64,000 bases of DNA from CALNZV01 sp942491115 (GCA_942491115.1 CALNZV010000020.1:1116001-1180000), one strand, 5' to 3'. Shown: positions 9,689 to 19,791, numbered from the stretch's first letter. Notes: generated by a model from the sequence alone, not told the origin. Made by a program: numbers and translations.

Positions 9689-9761
9689 TGGCTGAACGTC
9701 CTTTTTCGTCGTTGGTTGACATTTCCGGCCTCGCTGCCCCGGTCCTGTTCATCGGAAATCA

Positions 9762-12305
9762 TTAGGCCCAGGTAATTCGTCCCGGCATCAACCGGGTCCA
9801 GCGGTCTCCCTTCGGAGTGACCCTGGCGGTAAATCCGTAGCGGCCCGCAACCCGACAGCTGAAGGCGCAGGTGTAGAGATAGGCGCCGTCGGAGCGCTGC
9901 TCTTTAACGTTCATGGTTTCCCGATAGTCCACATCCAACTCGTCCACGGATCGAGGATGTCCGTAACACAGTTCCACCTCCACCTCGTCGGGTCTGAGCT
10001 CACCCAGAAAAACCACGGCCGATACCGTCAATGTTTCCCCCACGCGCAGAGGGCCGTCCGCATCCCTTGCCGGCGGATCGATCATGATTTCCTTCCACGA
10101 ACTTTCCAGCCGGGCGTTGAGGTGGCTCAGCCGAACCGCCTCGGCCCCATGATCCGACAACAGGGTTTGATAGAGGTCGGCGGCCTTGGCATAGAACCGC
10201 TCGTGGTACTCTCCCACCATTCGGCGGGCACTGAATCGGGACATGGCCATCTTCATCGAAGCAATCATCATCCGAATCCACCGGCTGGGGATACCGCCGC
10301 TTTCCCTATCGTAAAAGGCAGGAATGATATCGTTTTCGAGAACGTTATAAAGGGCCTGGGCTTCGACCCTGTCCTGATATTCACTGTCCTCGAACTCCTC
10401 ACCGTTGCCGATCCGCCAGCCACAGGACTCGTCATAGCCCTCGCACCACCATCCGTCGAGGACGCTGACATTGAGAACGCCGTTGATAGCCGCTTTCATG
10501 CCGGAGGTGCCGCAGGCCTCGAACGGTCGTCGCGGGGTGTTCAGCCAGACGTCGGCCCCTTGAGTCAGTCGCCGCGCCGTGTGCATGCCGTAATCCTCGA
10601 TAAACGCAATCCGGTGACGGACGCTGGGTCGTTTGGCGAAATCCACGAGCCGCCGGATGAGGTCTTTACCCTCGTTGTCCTGGGGGTGGGCCTTCCCGGC
10701 AAATATAAACTGAACCGGATGCTCTTCGTTGTTGATCATGGCTTCAAGCCGCTCCGGATCCTTGAGGATCAGAGTCGCCCTTTTGTATGTGGCAAACCGC
10801 CTGGCGAAAGCAATGGTCAATATGTCCTGATCCAGGACGTTTTCCGCTGCTTTCATGATGGATATCGGTGCATTCCGACGGCCGTATTGGCCAACCATCC
10901 GTTTTCGGCAATGACGGACCAGCCGTGCCCGGTTGAGCTCATGGGCATGCCACAGCTCTTCATCATAGATCTCGTCGATCTTGAAGGCATCATTCAGAGC
11001 GAGGACTGGCTGGGGCCAGTCCGGCCCAAGGTATCGCTCCAGCAGCAGAGACATCTCCTTTGCCGTCCAGGTCGGCAGATGAACCCCATTGGTGACATGG
11101 GTGATCGGCACCTCATCTTCCGGAGTGCCCGACCAGAGGTGAGACCACATCCGCCTGGCCACGGCGCCATGGAGTTCGCTGACGCCGTTACAGTATTGAG
11201 CCATCCGGCTTCCAAGGATGAACATGGACAAGGGGGCGTCAGGCGCCGCTCCTGGCGGCTGTCCCCAGGCGATGATTTCCTCCAGGCTGGTTTTCAGCGC
11301 GGTTTCATATTCGATGAGGCAGGGGCGCAACATATCCACCGGGAAATCATCGTGGCCTGCCGCAACAGGGGTGTGGGTGGTGAACACCGTGGATCTGGGA
11401 ATGATCTCGAGAGCGGTTGACAAATCGATCTGCTCGTCGACCATGATCTGAGCGAGGCGCTCGAGGCCCGCGAAGGCTGAATGGCCCTCGTTCATGTGGA
11501 CCACAACGGGTTTGAAACCGACGGATTTCAGCAAGCGCATGCCGCCGATACCCAACACCAACTCCTGCTCCAACCGCTTGGTTGAGCCGCCATCGTAGAG
11601 GCGCGCGGTAATATCCCTGGATTCCGGAGGATTTTCGGGAATGTTGGTGTCCAGCAGGTATAGGCTGACCGCACCGACCTGGATGGTCCATACCAAGGCG
11701 AGGATGCTTCCGGACGGACCGGGGATGGTGACGATGACCGGCCGGCCCTTGGGCCCCTTCACACGGTCCGCCGGAAGGGTGAATATATCCGATTCCGGAT
11801 AGGCTTCCTGCTGCCATCCATCCTGGTCGAGAAATTGTTGGAAATAGCCCTGGCGGTAGAAAAGGCCGACGCCCACCAGAGGAAGCTTGAGATCTGAGGC
11901 GGCTTTGAGGTGGTCGCCGGCCAGAACCCCGAGTCCTCCCGAGTAGAGGGGAATGCTCTCATGGAGGCCGAATTCCATCGAAAAGTAAGCCACGCCTCGG
12001 CTGGCGTCGTCCTCGTCCCGGAGGGCGGACGGGTTGACCTGCCGCTCGAACTCTGACCGTACCCGGTTCATGTGGGCCAAAAAACTGGGGTCATGGGCCA
12101 GTTCCTCCAGGCGATCCTGGGAGATCCGTGTCGAAAAGACGATGGGGTTCCGACTGCTTTCCATCCACAGGCTGGGATTGATCCGGCGAAACAATTCCTC
12201 GGCGTCTCGATTCCAACACCACCAGATGTTTCTTGAAAGGGTTTCCAGAAAGGAGAGAGACTCTGGTATCGATGGAAACACTTGAAATGTCTGGATACTG
12301 GTCAT
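9762..12305 (-). CDS. glgP: Alpha-glucan phosphorylase
   Basis: PLP enzyme that releases glucose-1-phosphate from alpha-1,4 glucans. The PLP lysine is Lys604 in EACGTSGMKAAING. SMEFGLHESIPLYSGGLG (near 109-126) and the C-terminal beta-sandwich-like tail match the bacterial/archaeal form whose N-terminal part differs from E. coli GlgP. The frame can start at a TTG (12314), but that is one base from AAAAGGA, whereas the ATG at 12305 has a proper 10-base spacing, giving 847 residues. A promoter-like sequence lies upstream at 12554-12581. Its product could feed UTP-glucose-1-phosphate uridylyltransferase encoded in the same cluster. Confidence 0.94.
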   Translation of the reverse strand: MTSIQTFQVFPSIPESLSFLETLSRNIWWCWNRDAEELFRRINPSLWMESSRNPIVFSTRISQDRLEELAHDPSFLAHMNRVRSEFERQVNPSALRDEDDASRGVAYFSMEFGLHESIPLYSGGLGVLAGDHLKAASDLKLPLVGVGLFYRQGYFQQFLDQDGWQQEAYPESDIFTLPADRVKGPKGRPVIVTIPGPSGSILALVWTIQVGAVSLYLLDTNIPENPPESRDITARLYDGGSTKRLEQELVLGIGGMRLLKSVGFKPVVVHMNEGHSAFAGLERLAQIMVDEQIDLSTALEIIPRSTVFTTHTPVAAGHDDFPVDMLRPCLIEYETALKTSLEEIIAWGQPPGAAPDAPLSMFILGSRMAQYCNGVSELHGAVARRMWSHLWSGTPEDEVPITHVTNGVHLPTWTAKEMSLLLERYLGPDWPQPVLALNDAFKIDEIYDEELWHAHELNRARLVRHCRKRMVGQYGRRNAPISIMKAAENVLDQDILTIAFARRFATYKRATLILKDPERLEAMINNEEHPVQFIFAGKAHPQDNEGKDLIRRLVDFAKRPSVRHRIAFIEDYGMHTARRLTQGADVWLNTPRRPFEACGTSGMKAAINGVLNVSVLDGWWCEGYDESCGWRIGNGEEFEDSEYQDRVEAQALYNVLENDIIPAFYDRESGGIPSRWIRMMIASMKMAMSRFSARRMVGEYHERFYAKAADLYQTLLSDHGAEAVRLSHLNARLESSWKEIMIDPPARDADGPLRVGETLTVSAVVFLGELRPDEVEVELCYGHPRSVDELDVDYRETMNVKEQRSDGAYLYTCAFSCRVAGRYGFTARVTPKGDRWTRLMPGRITWA

Positions 12306-12553
12306 AAATGTCAAATCCTTTTAAATGGTACGGCATCGCCTGGTATGGCGGCAGGCTCTCCCAAGGTGGCGCCCCGGCCCTGGCGAAACCGCAGCGGTTC
12401 TTCGATCAGTGACGTCGTCAATACAATGGCTCTTCAGGTCGGTTGCGGGTGCCGAGAGACATCCATTGCTTTCGGTGGTTCCGGGGTCGCCAAGGATTCC
12501 GAGATCCGCGATCGGGCTGGTTGACGGGTGAGATCTGAGATTTCTGACTGCAA

Positions 12554-12581
12554 AATATAAGGGACGCAAAGGGAATAGCAA
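12554..12581 (-). promoter_or_regulatory. Possible internal promoter for glgP-glgA-glgB
   Basis: On the minus strand TTGCTA (12581-12576) is followed after 16 bases by TATATT (12559-12554). It lies just after the debranching-enzyme stop codon, in the 283-base gap before glgP. The -10 box is good and the -35 box is moderate. The remainder of this gap shows no gene or strong hairpin. Confidence 0.35.
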
Positions 12582-12588
12582 CCGTTTT

Positions 12589-15500
12589 TTAGGCGCTGCC
12601 CCGGAGTTGCCGCCACACCCGGTAGTATTCGCTGGCACCCCACGCTTGAGCGTCGCAGCCTCTGGGCTCATGGGGGGCATCTCCATCGACGATTTCCGGA
12701 AGATGGCCGACGCAGCCCCTTTCCGTCAACTGAAGGCCGCTGGCCAGCCAGGCCAGGGCCGTTTTCGCTGCAGCAGGGCCATAGGTGGCCGCCCAGGCCT
12801 CGCAGTAGGAAGGGAAGATCCAGGTCCAGGCGGTGCCGTTGTGATAGGCGGGTTTTCTGCGGGTATCCTCATCCCCGGAGTAACGACCCCGGTAGGGGTG
12901 ATGAGGGTCTGACAGCCGCTGGCCGTGATGATCGATATGCAGGGGGCGGGAGAGGGGGCGATCGGCGAGACTTCTTATGGCGCCGGGAACCAATAGTTCC
13001 CCACAGGCGGCCAGGATGCGTCGACACCTGCCAGGGTCGGTCACTGCACCCAGGGTGATGGCCAACAGCTGGTTTGGCCTCAGAGCGTCGTCGGCTTCCG
13101 CCGCCTCGGCCGGGTCGCCCGGATCCCCGATAAGGCAGTCGCTTAGATAGCCGCGATCATCGAAGAAGAAAAGACGGTCAATGGATGCTTTGACCCGGTC
13201 GGCCAACGATCGCCATTGGGCTGCGGTGGCATCCGATGCGGTGGCAGCCAGGAAATTGAGTGCGGCGAACCACAGGGCTGCAATGTCGACGGGGTATCCC
13301 TGCCGCGGGCTCGCGGCCGGATGGTTGGTATCCATCCAGGTGAAATGGGATGGGCTGAAAAGCAGCCCGGATGCCGGGTCCATTCGAACGCCGTTGGGGG
13401 TTCCTTTCATAAGGGCTCCGGCCATGTCCGTGAGGACCTGCCCCAGCGGCCGGTTGCCGCAAGCCATTTGAAGCAGGTCAATATCCCCTTCCGCCCTGCA
13501 GATGTCGGCACAGGCGATGACCAACCACAGGGGGGCGTCGGACGTATTCCGGTTGCCCGCGTCGAGGCCTTTGATCATGTTGGGCAGGGTTCCTCTGTTT
13601 TCAAAGGCGGCAAACTGTCGGACAATCGCTCTGGACGCATCCATACGCCCGTCGGCGATCAGTCCCCTGATGAAGATCAGCGTATCCCGGCCCCAGTCGA
13701 GAAACCATGGGTACCCGGCAATGACGGTAGAGAAGTCCCCCCGTCCGACGACATAGGCCCCCATGGCCGATCGCCAGACGTCTTCGGGATGTCCGGTCGA
13801 CGGCATGGTGTCTCCGTCGTTTGTCGGAGCCGTCGCGTTTTCGGTGCCATTGACGGTGGCCTCCAGCACAAAGGAGGCGTCTCCCCGAAGCCCAGTGGTG
13901 AAGTACCCGGGGCTGAAGAGGTCCGAATCCGGGTCCAAGCCCCGGTCTGCGTCGCTTGGGCGATAAACCTGATAGCGCCATTCCGGTTCCCTGACGAACC
14001 GGCCGCTGGAAACCGTCATCCGCAAGGTTCGCGACGGGTCCGGTTCGAACCAGACGCTGCCATCATTTACGGATACTGATTTCGGGAAGGCCTCTTCGGC
14101 ACCCATGAAGGCCTTGGTAGTGTCGTGGAAGCCCCGGTCTTCAACGTCGGGACGAAGAATAATATCTACCGGCTTGTCGTCCGCCAGCAGTCCGAAACCG
14201 GTCTCCGACGGCTGCCGCCGGAATTCCATCCGGATGGCATTCTGGCCGGGCAGCATCTTCAGTTCGACGTCCATGCGCACGCTTTCCCCCTGACCGGTCG
14301 GCAGATGAAACCGCCAGAGGGCCCGGTGTTGAGGCTCGACTTCGAACCCATCCGTGATATCGGGTCGAAGTTCCTGGGAATAGCCCTGATAGACGACCCA
14401 CCCCCGAATCCGGCTGAGCATGATGTGCCGGTCCTCCGGGTGGTGAGGGTTCAGATTGGCGGCCAGAAGGGCATCGTAGCGACTGTGAAGCGCTCCCCAT
14501 TCGGCATGGGCGCGGCACATGCCGCCCCTTCCGTTGGTGCCCAGAAAGAGCCGAGGGGCCGAGCGGATATCGCTCCTGTTGAATCGGGTGCGAACCCAGA
14601 CTTCATCGGGATTCGGGAGAACGAGGACCGGTGCCGTGTCGTGGCAGGTTTTCCCCGGCTGATAGAGGGTCAGGGAGAGGGTCAAGTGTCGCTCCGATTT
14701 CCCTCCGGCAACCGGAGGCAGCAGGGTAAAGTGATTGTCGTCCCGACCGGGCAGGGATCTTTCTGCGTTGAGGGTATGGTGCTTCTCGGCAAGCCGGACG
14801 CGAAAAGGAGACGGTGCTTGGACCAGCAGAAGATGACCTGGCGGCACCATCACTTCTCTCCTTGTATCTCGAGGCCATTGCCAGGTGACGACCCTTGGCG
14901 CCTCGGCATCGGGATGAAACTGCCGGCAGAACCCCGCAGGATGGGCAGCAAGCTCCTCGGCCGCCCGATCCCAATCGATGGACTCGACACCTGAAAGATC
15001 GTCCATCTGCGAGACGGCGATCTCCATCGCTTTTGCCCGCAGCCGCTGATGGACGGCATAGGGAGGCGTCCCGATGTGGGCGGTCGGTGTCATCAAGGCC
15101 ATATCCCGGTCATCGGGTGACAGACACAGAACCTCGCCGGGGGCTAGATTGACGGTAATCCTGGGTCCGTCGACCATCGCCGTCACTCGCCGTCCGGTCA
15201 GAAGATCGACCATCGCCGTGGATGGAATGCTGCTTTTTTCACGGTTCCAGCCCGCCTCGACAGGATGCTCGTCACTGAGGTTGGCCGTGATCAGAAGGCG
15301 TTTGCCACTGGGGAGATGGTGGCGCAGCAGCACCACCATGTTACCCTCCCCTTCATGGATCATTTCCAGGTGAGTTCGATCCCTGAAGGCTGGATGGGTT
15401 TTCAGGATGGCCGACAGCGTCGCGATATCGTTGACCATATTGTCCGTGGCCCCCCAGTTGAGGGAGGGTGACTCGTGAACGTTGATTTTTGCGGTGGCAA

Positions 15501-16872
15501 ACCATTCGACGCCGTTGGCAAAGGCAAAGGCCCCGTTGGGAGACGCAAGGGCGCAGAGGCGGACCCGCAAGCGGGCCCAGGCCTTCGATCGGGCCGCCAG
15601 CCGCAGATTGTCGTGGGTTTCGGCAAAATGGACGGTGAGTCCATCGGTCTGGGAGATGTCCAGAGCCTCGGGCAAATAGGATTCGATCTGGTGTCGGTCG
15701 TCATTCTGGAACAGTTCGGAATAGGCCCAGTTCAGGTTGGCCCGGTTCAACAGGCGCCGGGTGACGGAAATTTTGCCTCCGAGTCCTTCCAGAAAAAAGA
15801 GGGTGTCCGGATACTCTTCCCTGACCCGTGCCACGATATAGGTCCAGGCGGATTCAGGGATCATGTATCCGGCATCGCAGCGGAAACCGTCAGCGCCTCG
15901 ACGGCACCAGGTCAGAAACACCTCTGTCATGTAAACCCACAGGTTGCTCCGGGAATAATCGAGGCGGGTGAGGTCCTCCCAGGCCACGCCCCATGCGCCG
16001 GGGACTTCGATGGTGCCGTCCCCCCCTCTGACCAGCCATTCAGGGTGCTCGCCGTGGAGCCGTGCGGCCCAGCCGGTATGGTTGATGGCGATGTCGAGGA
16101 TCAGCCTGGCGTCCCGGTGGTGAATCGCATCCACCAGTTCCATGAACTGCTCCAAGGGCGTGGCTCCGGCGTCGAATTCCGCCAGGGCCGGATCCACCTC
16201 GGTGAAACTGAGGGCGGCATAGGGACTTCCGAACCGGCCCATTCGAGCGTAAGTGGTGGGGGTGGGGTGGATGGGTAGCAATTGAATCAGAGAGCACCCC
16301 AGGTCGAAAACGATGACATCGAGCTGGCGGATCAAATCCCTGAACGTCCCGGACGGGGGAATCACCGTAAACCCCGCTTCGTCCAGGGGCGATGGGTCCA
16401 ATGCATCCCACACCTCTTCGGCACTGCCGTCCCGATTGGGGCCGAACTGCCGGACAAAGGCATTGTAGATGATATTGCCGCAACCGGTATCGGCGGGTTC
16501 GATATTGAGGGTCGTGTTCCCTCCGAACGGCCAGATCGGGGTGGTGTCTCCGTCGGGCAGGAAGAAGCATTTCGCCTCGAAGTGCCCCACTTCGGTCAGA
16601 GGCAGGGTAATGCGGTATCGGTGAGGGCCGTCCAGCCCCATGGGGCGATCAAACCATCCGCGGTGCTGGGGCGCCTCTTCAGCCTCCACCGAGCGGATCG
16701 TCTCCTTGCGGCCGATACCGCCGTGGCCCAGGTTGCTCCTCAGCCATGCCGTGCCGTTCCGTGGAGTGCCCAAGGCGAGGGTGAAGGATACCGTGTCTCC
16801 CCGGATGGCCAATATCCGTTGTCCAGGTGGCGGATCCTGCTGAAGTCGATGGTCTACGATGGATGTGTTCAT
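12589..16872 (-). CDS. Bifunctional-type glycogen debranching enzyme (GH13 + GH133)
   Basis: 1427-residue protein with the architecture of the eukaryotic debranching enzyme: an N-terminal GH13 glucanotransferase half and a C-terminal amylo-1,6-glucosidase half. In the GH13 half the triad is Asp333 (GADGFRCDAGYM), Glu362 (FFLEGLGG) and Asp421 (AETHDN). In the C-terminal half, DWGRDTLIFIRGL near residue 1060 and LPEIVDGDAPHEPRGCDAQAW near the end are GH133 marks. Together these would move maltosyl/maltotriosyl stubs and hydrolyse the remaining alpha-1,6 glucose. Most bacteria use a single-domain GlgX instead. The gene lies 28 bases downstream of the glycosyltransferase gene, in one direction with the whole glycogen cluster. 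No strong ribosome site precedes the ATG. Confidence 0.88.
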   Translation of the reverse strand: MNTSIVDHRLQQDPPPGQRILAIRGDTVSFTLALGTPRNGTAWLRSNLGHGGIGRKETIRSVEAEEAPQHRGWFDRPMGLDGPHRYRITLPLTEVGHFEAKCFFLPDGDTTPIWPFGGNTTLNIEPADTGCGNIIYNAFVRQFGPNRDGSAEEVWDALDPSPLDEAGFTVIPPSGTFRDLIRQLDVIVFDLGCSLIQLLPIHPTPTTYARMGRFGSPYAALSFTEVDPALAEFDAGATPLEQFMELVDAIHHRDARLILDIAINHTGWAARLHGEHPEWLVRGGDGTIEVPGAWGVAWEDLTRLDYSRSNLWVYMTEVFLTWCRRGADGFRCDAGYMIPESAWTYIVARVREEYPDTLFFLEGLGGKISVTRRLLNRANLNWAYSELFQNDDRHQIESYLPEALDISQTDGLTVHFAETHDNLRLAARSKAWARLRVRLCALASPNGAFAFANGVEWFATAKINVHESPSLNWGATDNMVNDIATLSAILKTHPAFRDRTHLEMIHEGEGNMVVLLRHHLPSGKRLLITANLSDEHPVEAGWNREKSSIPSTAMVDLLTGRRVTAMVDGPRITVNLAPGEVLCLSPDDRDMALMTPTAHIGTPPYAVHQRLRAKAMEIAVSQMDDLSGVESIDWDRAAEELAAHPAGFCRQFHPDAEAPRVVTWQWPRDTRREVMVPPGHLLLVQAPSPFRVRLAEKHHTLNAERSLPGRDDNHFTLLPPVAGGKSERHLTLSLTLYQPGKTCHDTAPVLVLPNPDEVWVRTRFNRSDIRSAPRLFLGTNGRGGMCRAHAEWGALHSRYDALLAANLNPHHPEDRHIMLSRIRGWVVYQGYSQELRPDITDGFEVEPQHRALWRFHLPTGQGESVRMDVELKMLPGQNAIRMEFRRQPSETGFGLLADDKPVDIILRPDVEDRGFHDTTKAFMGAEEAFPKSVSVNDGSVWFEPDPSRTLRMTVSSGRFVREPEWRYQVYRPSDADRGLDPDSDLFSPGYFTTGLRGDASFVLEATVNGTENATAPTNDGDTMPSTGHPEDVWRSAMGAYVVGRGDFSTVIAGYPWFLDWGRDTLIFIRGLIADGRMDASRAIVRQFAAFENRGTLPNMIKGLDAGNRNTSDAPLWLVIACADICRAEGDIDLLQMACGNRPLGQVLTDMAGALMKGTPNGVRMDPASGLLFSPSHFTWMDTNHPAASPRQGYPVDIAALWFAALNFLAATASDATAAQWRSLADRVKASIDRLFFFDDRGYLSDCLIGDPGDPAEAAEADDALRPNQLLAITLGAVTDPGRCRRILAACGELLVPGAIRSLADRPLSRPLHIDHHGQRLSDPHHPYRGRYSGDEDTRRKPAYHNGTAWTWIFPSYCEAWAATYGPAAAKTALAWLASGLQLTERGCVGHLPEIVDGDAPHEPRGCDAQAWGASEYYRVWRQLRGSA

Positions 16873-16900
16873 GGACGATTGCGGTGAGCCCGTGTGAAGA

Positions 16901-18208
16901 TTAAAAGCCGAAAAACTGGGACATGAGATGGTTCAGGCGCTTTCTCAACACCGTGTAGGAATAGTGTCGGGAAGCCACCGCGTAGTTGTGCTCTACGATG
17001 GGTTTTCTGCGGTCTTTTGAGGCCAGTATGGATCTGACGTCGCTCAGGTTCCTGTCCGTGAGGTATCCATCCATGACGACCAGATCGAATCCCTGGGGCT
17101 CGATGTCTTTGACGAAGATGGCATACCGGTTGATGAGCAGCGGCTTCTTGAAATAAATGGCCTCGAGAAATGCATTTCCGAATCCCTCATAAACGCTGGG
17201 ATAGGTGATGAAATCCGCATGGGGATAAATCTCCCAGAGAGACAGATGGCGGAAGGGAGTCCCAGGATCCCCCGGACGCTTGACCGCCGCTTCCTGAAGA
17301 AATCGGATATCGACGCCCTTCTTTTGGGCATCCTTCCTCAGCCATTCGGCATATTCATAGCCCTCGTCGCCCGCTTCGTGGCTGATAACCAGTTTGCAAC
17401 GGGGGTTTTCCAATCGACGGACCAGTTCGATGGCGTGCTCGATGCCCTTGCGTTGAACCACACGGGTAGGCTGCAGGATGATGATATCGTCGGTGTCGAG
17501 GCCGATTTTTGTCCTCAGCTCCTTGGAGCCAGGGACATGGGAGTTGGGTGGATTTTCGAAATTTAGGACGTTGGGGATGACCACCGAGGACAGCCCCTTG
17601 CGGTGGGCCAACTCCTCCTGGGCGTTGGTGCTGATGACCACATGCTCGATGGAATTGAGGCGGGGGGGAAAGGCCATCCGGAGATAGTCCCCAACCCCAT
17701 TGACCGCGAAGCGGGTTCGCTCCCAGTAAAAATCGTGGTGATGGGCGATGGTCGGGATCTGGGTTTCGGCGATGGTTTCGGCGATCGCCAACCCCAAAGG
17801 GATCTGCATGGGGATGGTGAGGGCATTTTCGACGATCAGCATGTCCAGCTGAAAATGCCCGATGAATTCGTGGAGGCGCTGACGCAACCGGGAGCGCAGG
17901 TCGTGGATGGCATCGGTGACCTCTGGCCGTCGATCCGGTTTTCCGAATACCGCTTCGGAAATCCACTGGTTGGCGTCGGTATGAAAATGGGCCTCTGGCA
18001 CCCGTAGGCTTTCGGTCGGGTTTGTGTCCAGTTCTCCGGCGAACCAGAAGCATCGATGGCCGGATTCCCCCAGCACTTCGGCCCACTTGGCCGACTCCAG
18101 AGTGACACCGTCGGTGCCGGCAAAACGGGTGGACACGAAGCCGATGCGCTTGCTGGGGATGCCGTTGTCTAGTGCTCGATCATGGATGTCGTGATCCCTT
18201 GCAGCCAT
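16901..18208 (-). CDS. Glycosyltransferase, GT4-like
   Basis: 435-residue GT-B fold glycosyltransferase. The N-terminal Rossmann half begins at KRIGFVSTRFAGTDGVTLESAKWAE, and the C-terminal half has ILQPTRVVQRKGIEHAIEL (near 240) and the donor-binding segment YPSVYEGFGNAFLEAI (near 345), matching family GT4. It is cytoplasmic, with no signal peptide or membrane segment. Its place between the UDP-glucose pyrophosphorylase gene and the debranching enzyme gene suggests a role in glucan, trehalose-like or glucosyl-compound synthesis using UDP-glucose. The acceptor cannot be read from sequence. Its first 20 residues are poorly family-like, so the true start could be a little downstream. Confidence 0.82.
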   Translation of the reverse strand: MAARDHDIHDRALDNGIPSKRIGFVSTRFAGTDGVTLESAKWAEVLGESGHRCFWFAGELDTNPTESLRVPEAHFHTDANQWISEAVFGKPDRRPEVTDAIHDLRSRLRQRLHEFIGHFQLDMLIVENALTIPMQIPLGLAIAETIAETQIPTIAHHHDFYWERTRFAVNGVGDYLRMAFPPRLNSIEHVVISTNAQEELAHRKGLSSVVIPNVLNFENPPNSHVPGSKELRTKIGLDTDDIIILQPTRVVQRKGIEHAIELVRRLENPRCKLVISHEAGDEGYEYAEWLRKDAQKKGVDIRFLQEAAVKRPGDPGTPFRHLSLWEIYPHADFITYPSVYEGFGNAFLEAIYFKKPLLINRYAIFVKDIEPQGFDLVVMDGYLTDRNLSDVRSILASKDRRKPIVEHNYAVASRHYSYTVLRKRLNHLMSQFFGF

Positions 18209-18333
18209 GGGTCACCCGTCCCCCTTGTCCATGAGGCGGGGCGGCACCCCGGAGCCTGTCCGCTTGAATTGATTCGGTGGCCGCAGGCTCCGATTGCCGG
18301 CAGGTAAAGACACCATATTTCTGGGTGCGTTGG

Positions 18334-19725
18334 TTACGTCCATTCCCGGTCCCGGTCGATGACCGATCCCTCGGGGATGACCACCTGACTAGGTTGACGA
18401 TTGGTCAATTTGACGGACCCGACGACGGACACACCACTTTCGAATCGGATGTCTCCGCGGATCGTCAGGGCGCGGCATCCCTTCAGAGACGGAATGCCTG
18501 ACCCGAAACGAGCGTCAAACTGATCGATCTGGCCATAGTAAGCCGAATCCAAATCGATACAAGGGGGAGGCGCCCCATGATGATCCACGGACCGGAGCCG
18601 ATGATCGGCGGAAAACCGATATCGATCGGAACGGATGACCAGAAGATCGTTGCACTTTTTAACGGGGAAAAACCGGTTTCTCGGCACGCATACGGCTTTG
18701 GCATTTTCGAAACATTCGATGGCCGATCCCATGGCGGTTTCCACTTGAAAGACGGCCGGGCTGTCCGGATCTCTCGGGTCGAGGGTCTTGGGGTTGACGA
18801 TAAGGGGCAGCGTGAAGCTTCCCTCCCGGATTAACAGGGATTTGAGATGTTTCAGGTCGACCCATAAATTGTTGGTGTTGAAATACCGATAGGCAGTGAC
18901 GTCGGCTCCCTGGGTGTTCGGTGGGCACTGGGCCGATTCCCTCAAGATGATCCGGCCGTCCCCTTTTCGAACCGCCAGATGACCGCCTTTAAAATCGACG
19001 GGCTCCCGTTGGGCCACCTCCATCATGAAGGCCAGACCGCTGTCGACGAAATACCCCAGAAGGGTGTCGTCGATGGTGGCGCCGAGATTGTCCGAATTAT
19101 GAATAAACCCATATCGAATCCCCTCTGCCAGAAGGGTTTCCAAGGTGCCGGTCGTATGGATGGCCGTATAGATGTCCCCATGCCCCGGGGGGTTCCACTC
19201 CTTCGAGGGGTCCTCCGGCCATTCTGCCGGTGCGAACCCGTCCCCGAGGATCTTGGGATATTTATTCTGCATGAACAGAATGGGCATTGCAGACAGAGTT
19301 GCCTCGGAGAGAGCCGCACGGGTATCCGCATCGGTGCTGAAACTGTTCATGAATACCTGGCGGACGCTGTCGGCACGGGATTGTGATAGGATGACGTCGA
19401 GAAAGGTTCGGCCCTCCTTGACCGCCAGGAGGGACTTTGGACCCGTCAGGCCCATACTCGTTCCCAGTCCCCCATTGAGAGTGATGCGTGCTGCCTGACG
19501 ACGGGCATTACGACCGATGTCGGCGAAACCGTTTAACCTGTCCGCATCGGCGATCTCTTCGTTGTTCAAGGGCCGGATGGCGTCATCCGGTATGATGCCG
19601 GTGGCACCATCCACCACCATCCGGTAGTACCCGGCAAACGTGTCGATGACGAAAGGCAGGATACCGTGGTCGGTCATCATCTTCTCGAAAGCCGGAAGAT
19701 AAGGGTATCGATTGCAGAGGGCCAT
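18334..19725 (-). CDS. UTP-glucose-1-phosphate uridylyltransferase, eukaryotic UDPGP type
   Basis: Makes UDP-glucose from UTP and glucose-1-phosphate. The nucleotide-binding signature LNGGLGTSMGLTGPKSL lies at 83-99 with Lys97. Other UDPGP family blocks include MNSFST, PGHGDIY, FIHNSDNLGA and KKCNDLLV, and the C-terminal part has beta-helix-like repeats. At 463 residues it belongs to the eukaryotic UGP family, not to the GalU family usual in bacteria. AAAGGA precedes the ATG. It would supply the sugar nucleotide for the glycogen synthase and the adjacent glycosyltransferase. The 125-base gap after it holds no recognisable element. Confidence 0.92.
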   Translation of the reverse strand: MALCNRYPYLPAFEKMMTDHGILPFVIDTFAGYYRMVVDGATGIIPDDAIRPLNNEEIADADRLNGFADIGRNARRQAARITLNGGLGTSMGLTGPKSLLAVKEGRTFLDVILSQSRADSVRQVFMNSFSTDADTRAALSEATLSAMPILFMQNKYPKILGDGFAPAEWPEDPSKEWNPPGHGDIYTAIHTTGTLETLLAEGIRYGFIHNSDNLGATIDDTLLGYFVDSGLAFMMEVAQREPVDFKGGHLAVRKGDGRIILRESAQCPPNTQGADVTAYRYFNTNNLWVDLKHLKSLLIREGSFTLPLIVNPKTLDPRDPDSPAVFQVETAMGSAIECFENAKAVCVPRNRFFPVKKCNDLLVIRSDRYRFSADHRLRSVDHHGAPPPCIDLDSAYYGQIDQFDARFGSGIPSLKGCRALTIRGDIRFESGVSVVGSVKLTNRQPSQVVIPEGSVIDRDREWT

Positions 19726-19791
19726 GACGTCCTTTCGCTGGCTGTGAGGGCTACCGGGCCGATAGGCCGTTGATAGGGAGTCGGTACGGGC

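Noticed and set aside
9957..11420. 487-codon plus-strand frame opposite glgP
   Set aside because: A shadow of the GC-rich glgP gene with no recognisable domain or ribosome site.
12321..12686. 121-codon minus-strand frame between the debranching enzyme and glgP
   Set aside because: Overlaps the 3' end of the debranching-enzyme gene, lacks a ribosome site and has no family-like sequence.
14035..14060. GGTTCGAA string that resembles a tRNA T-loop
   Set aside because: Lies within the debranching-enzyme coding sequence with no matching acceptor or anticodon stems.
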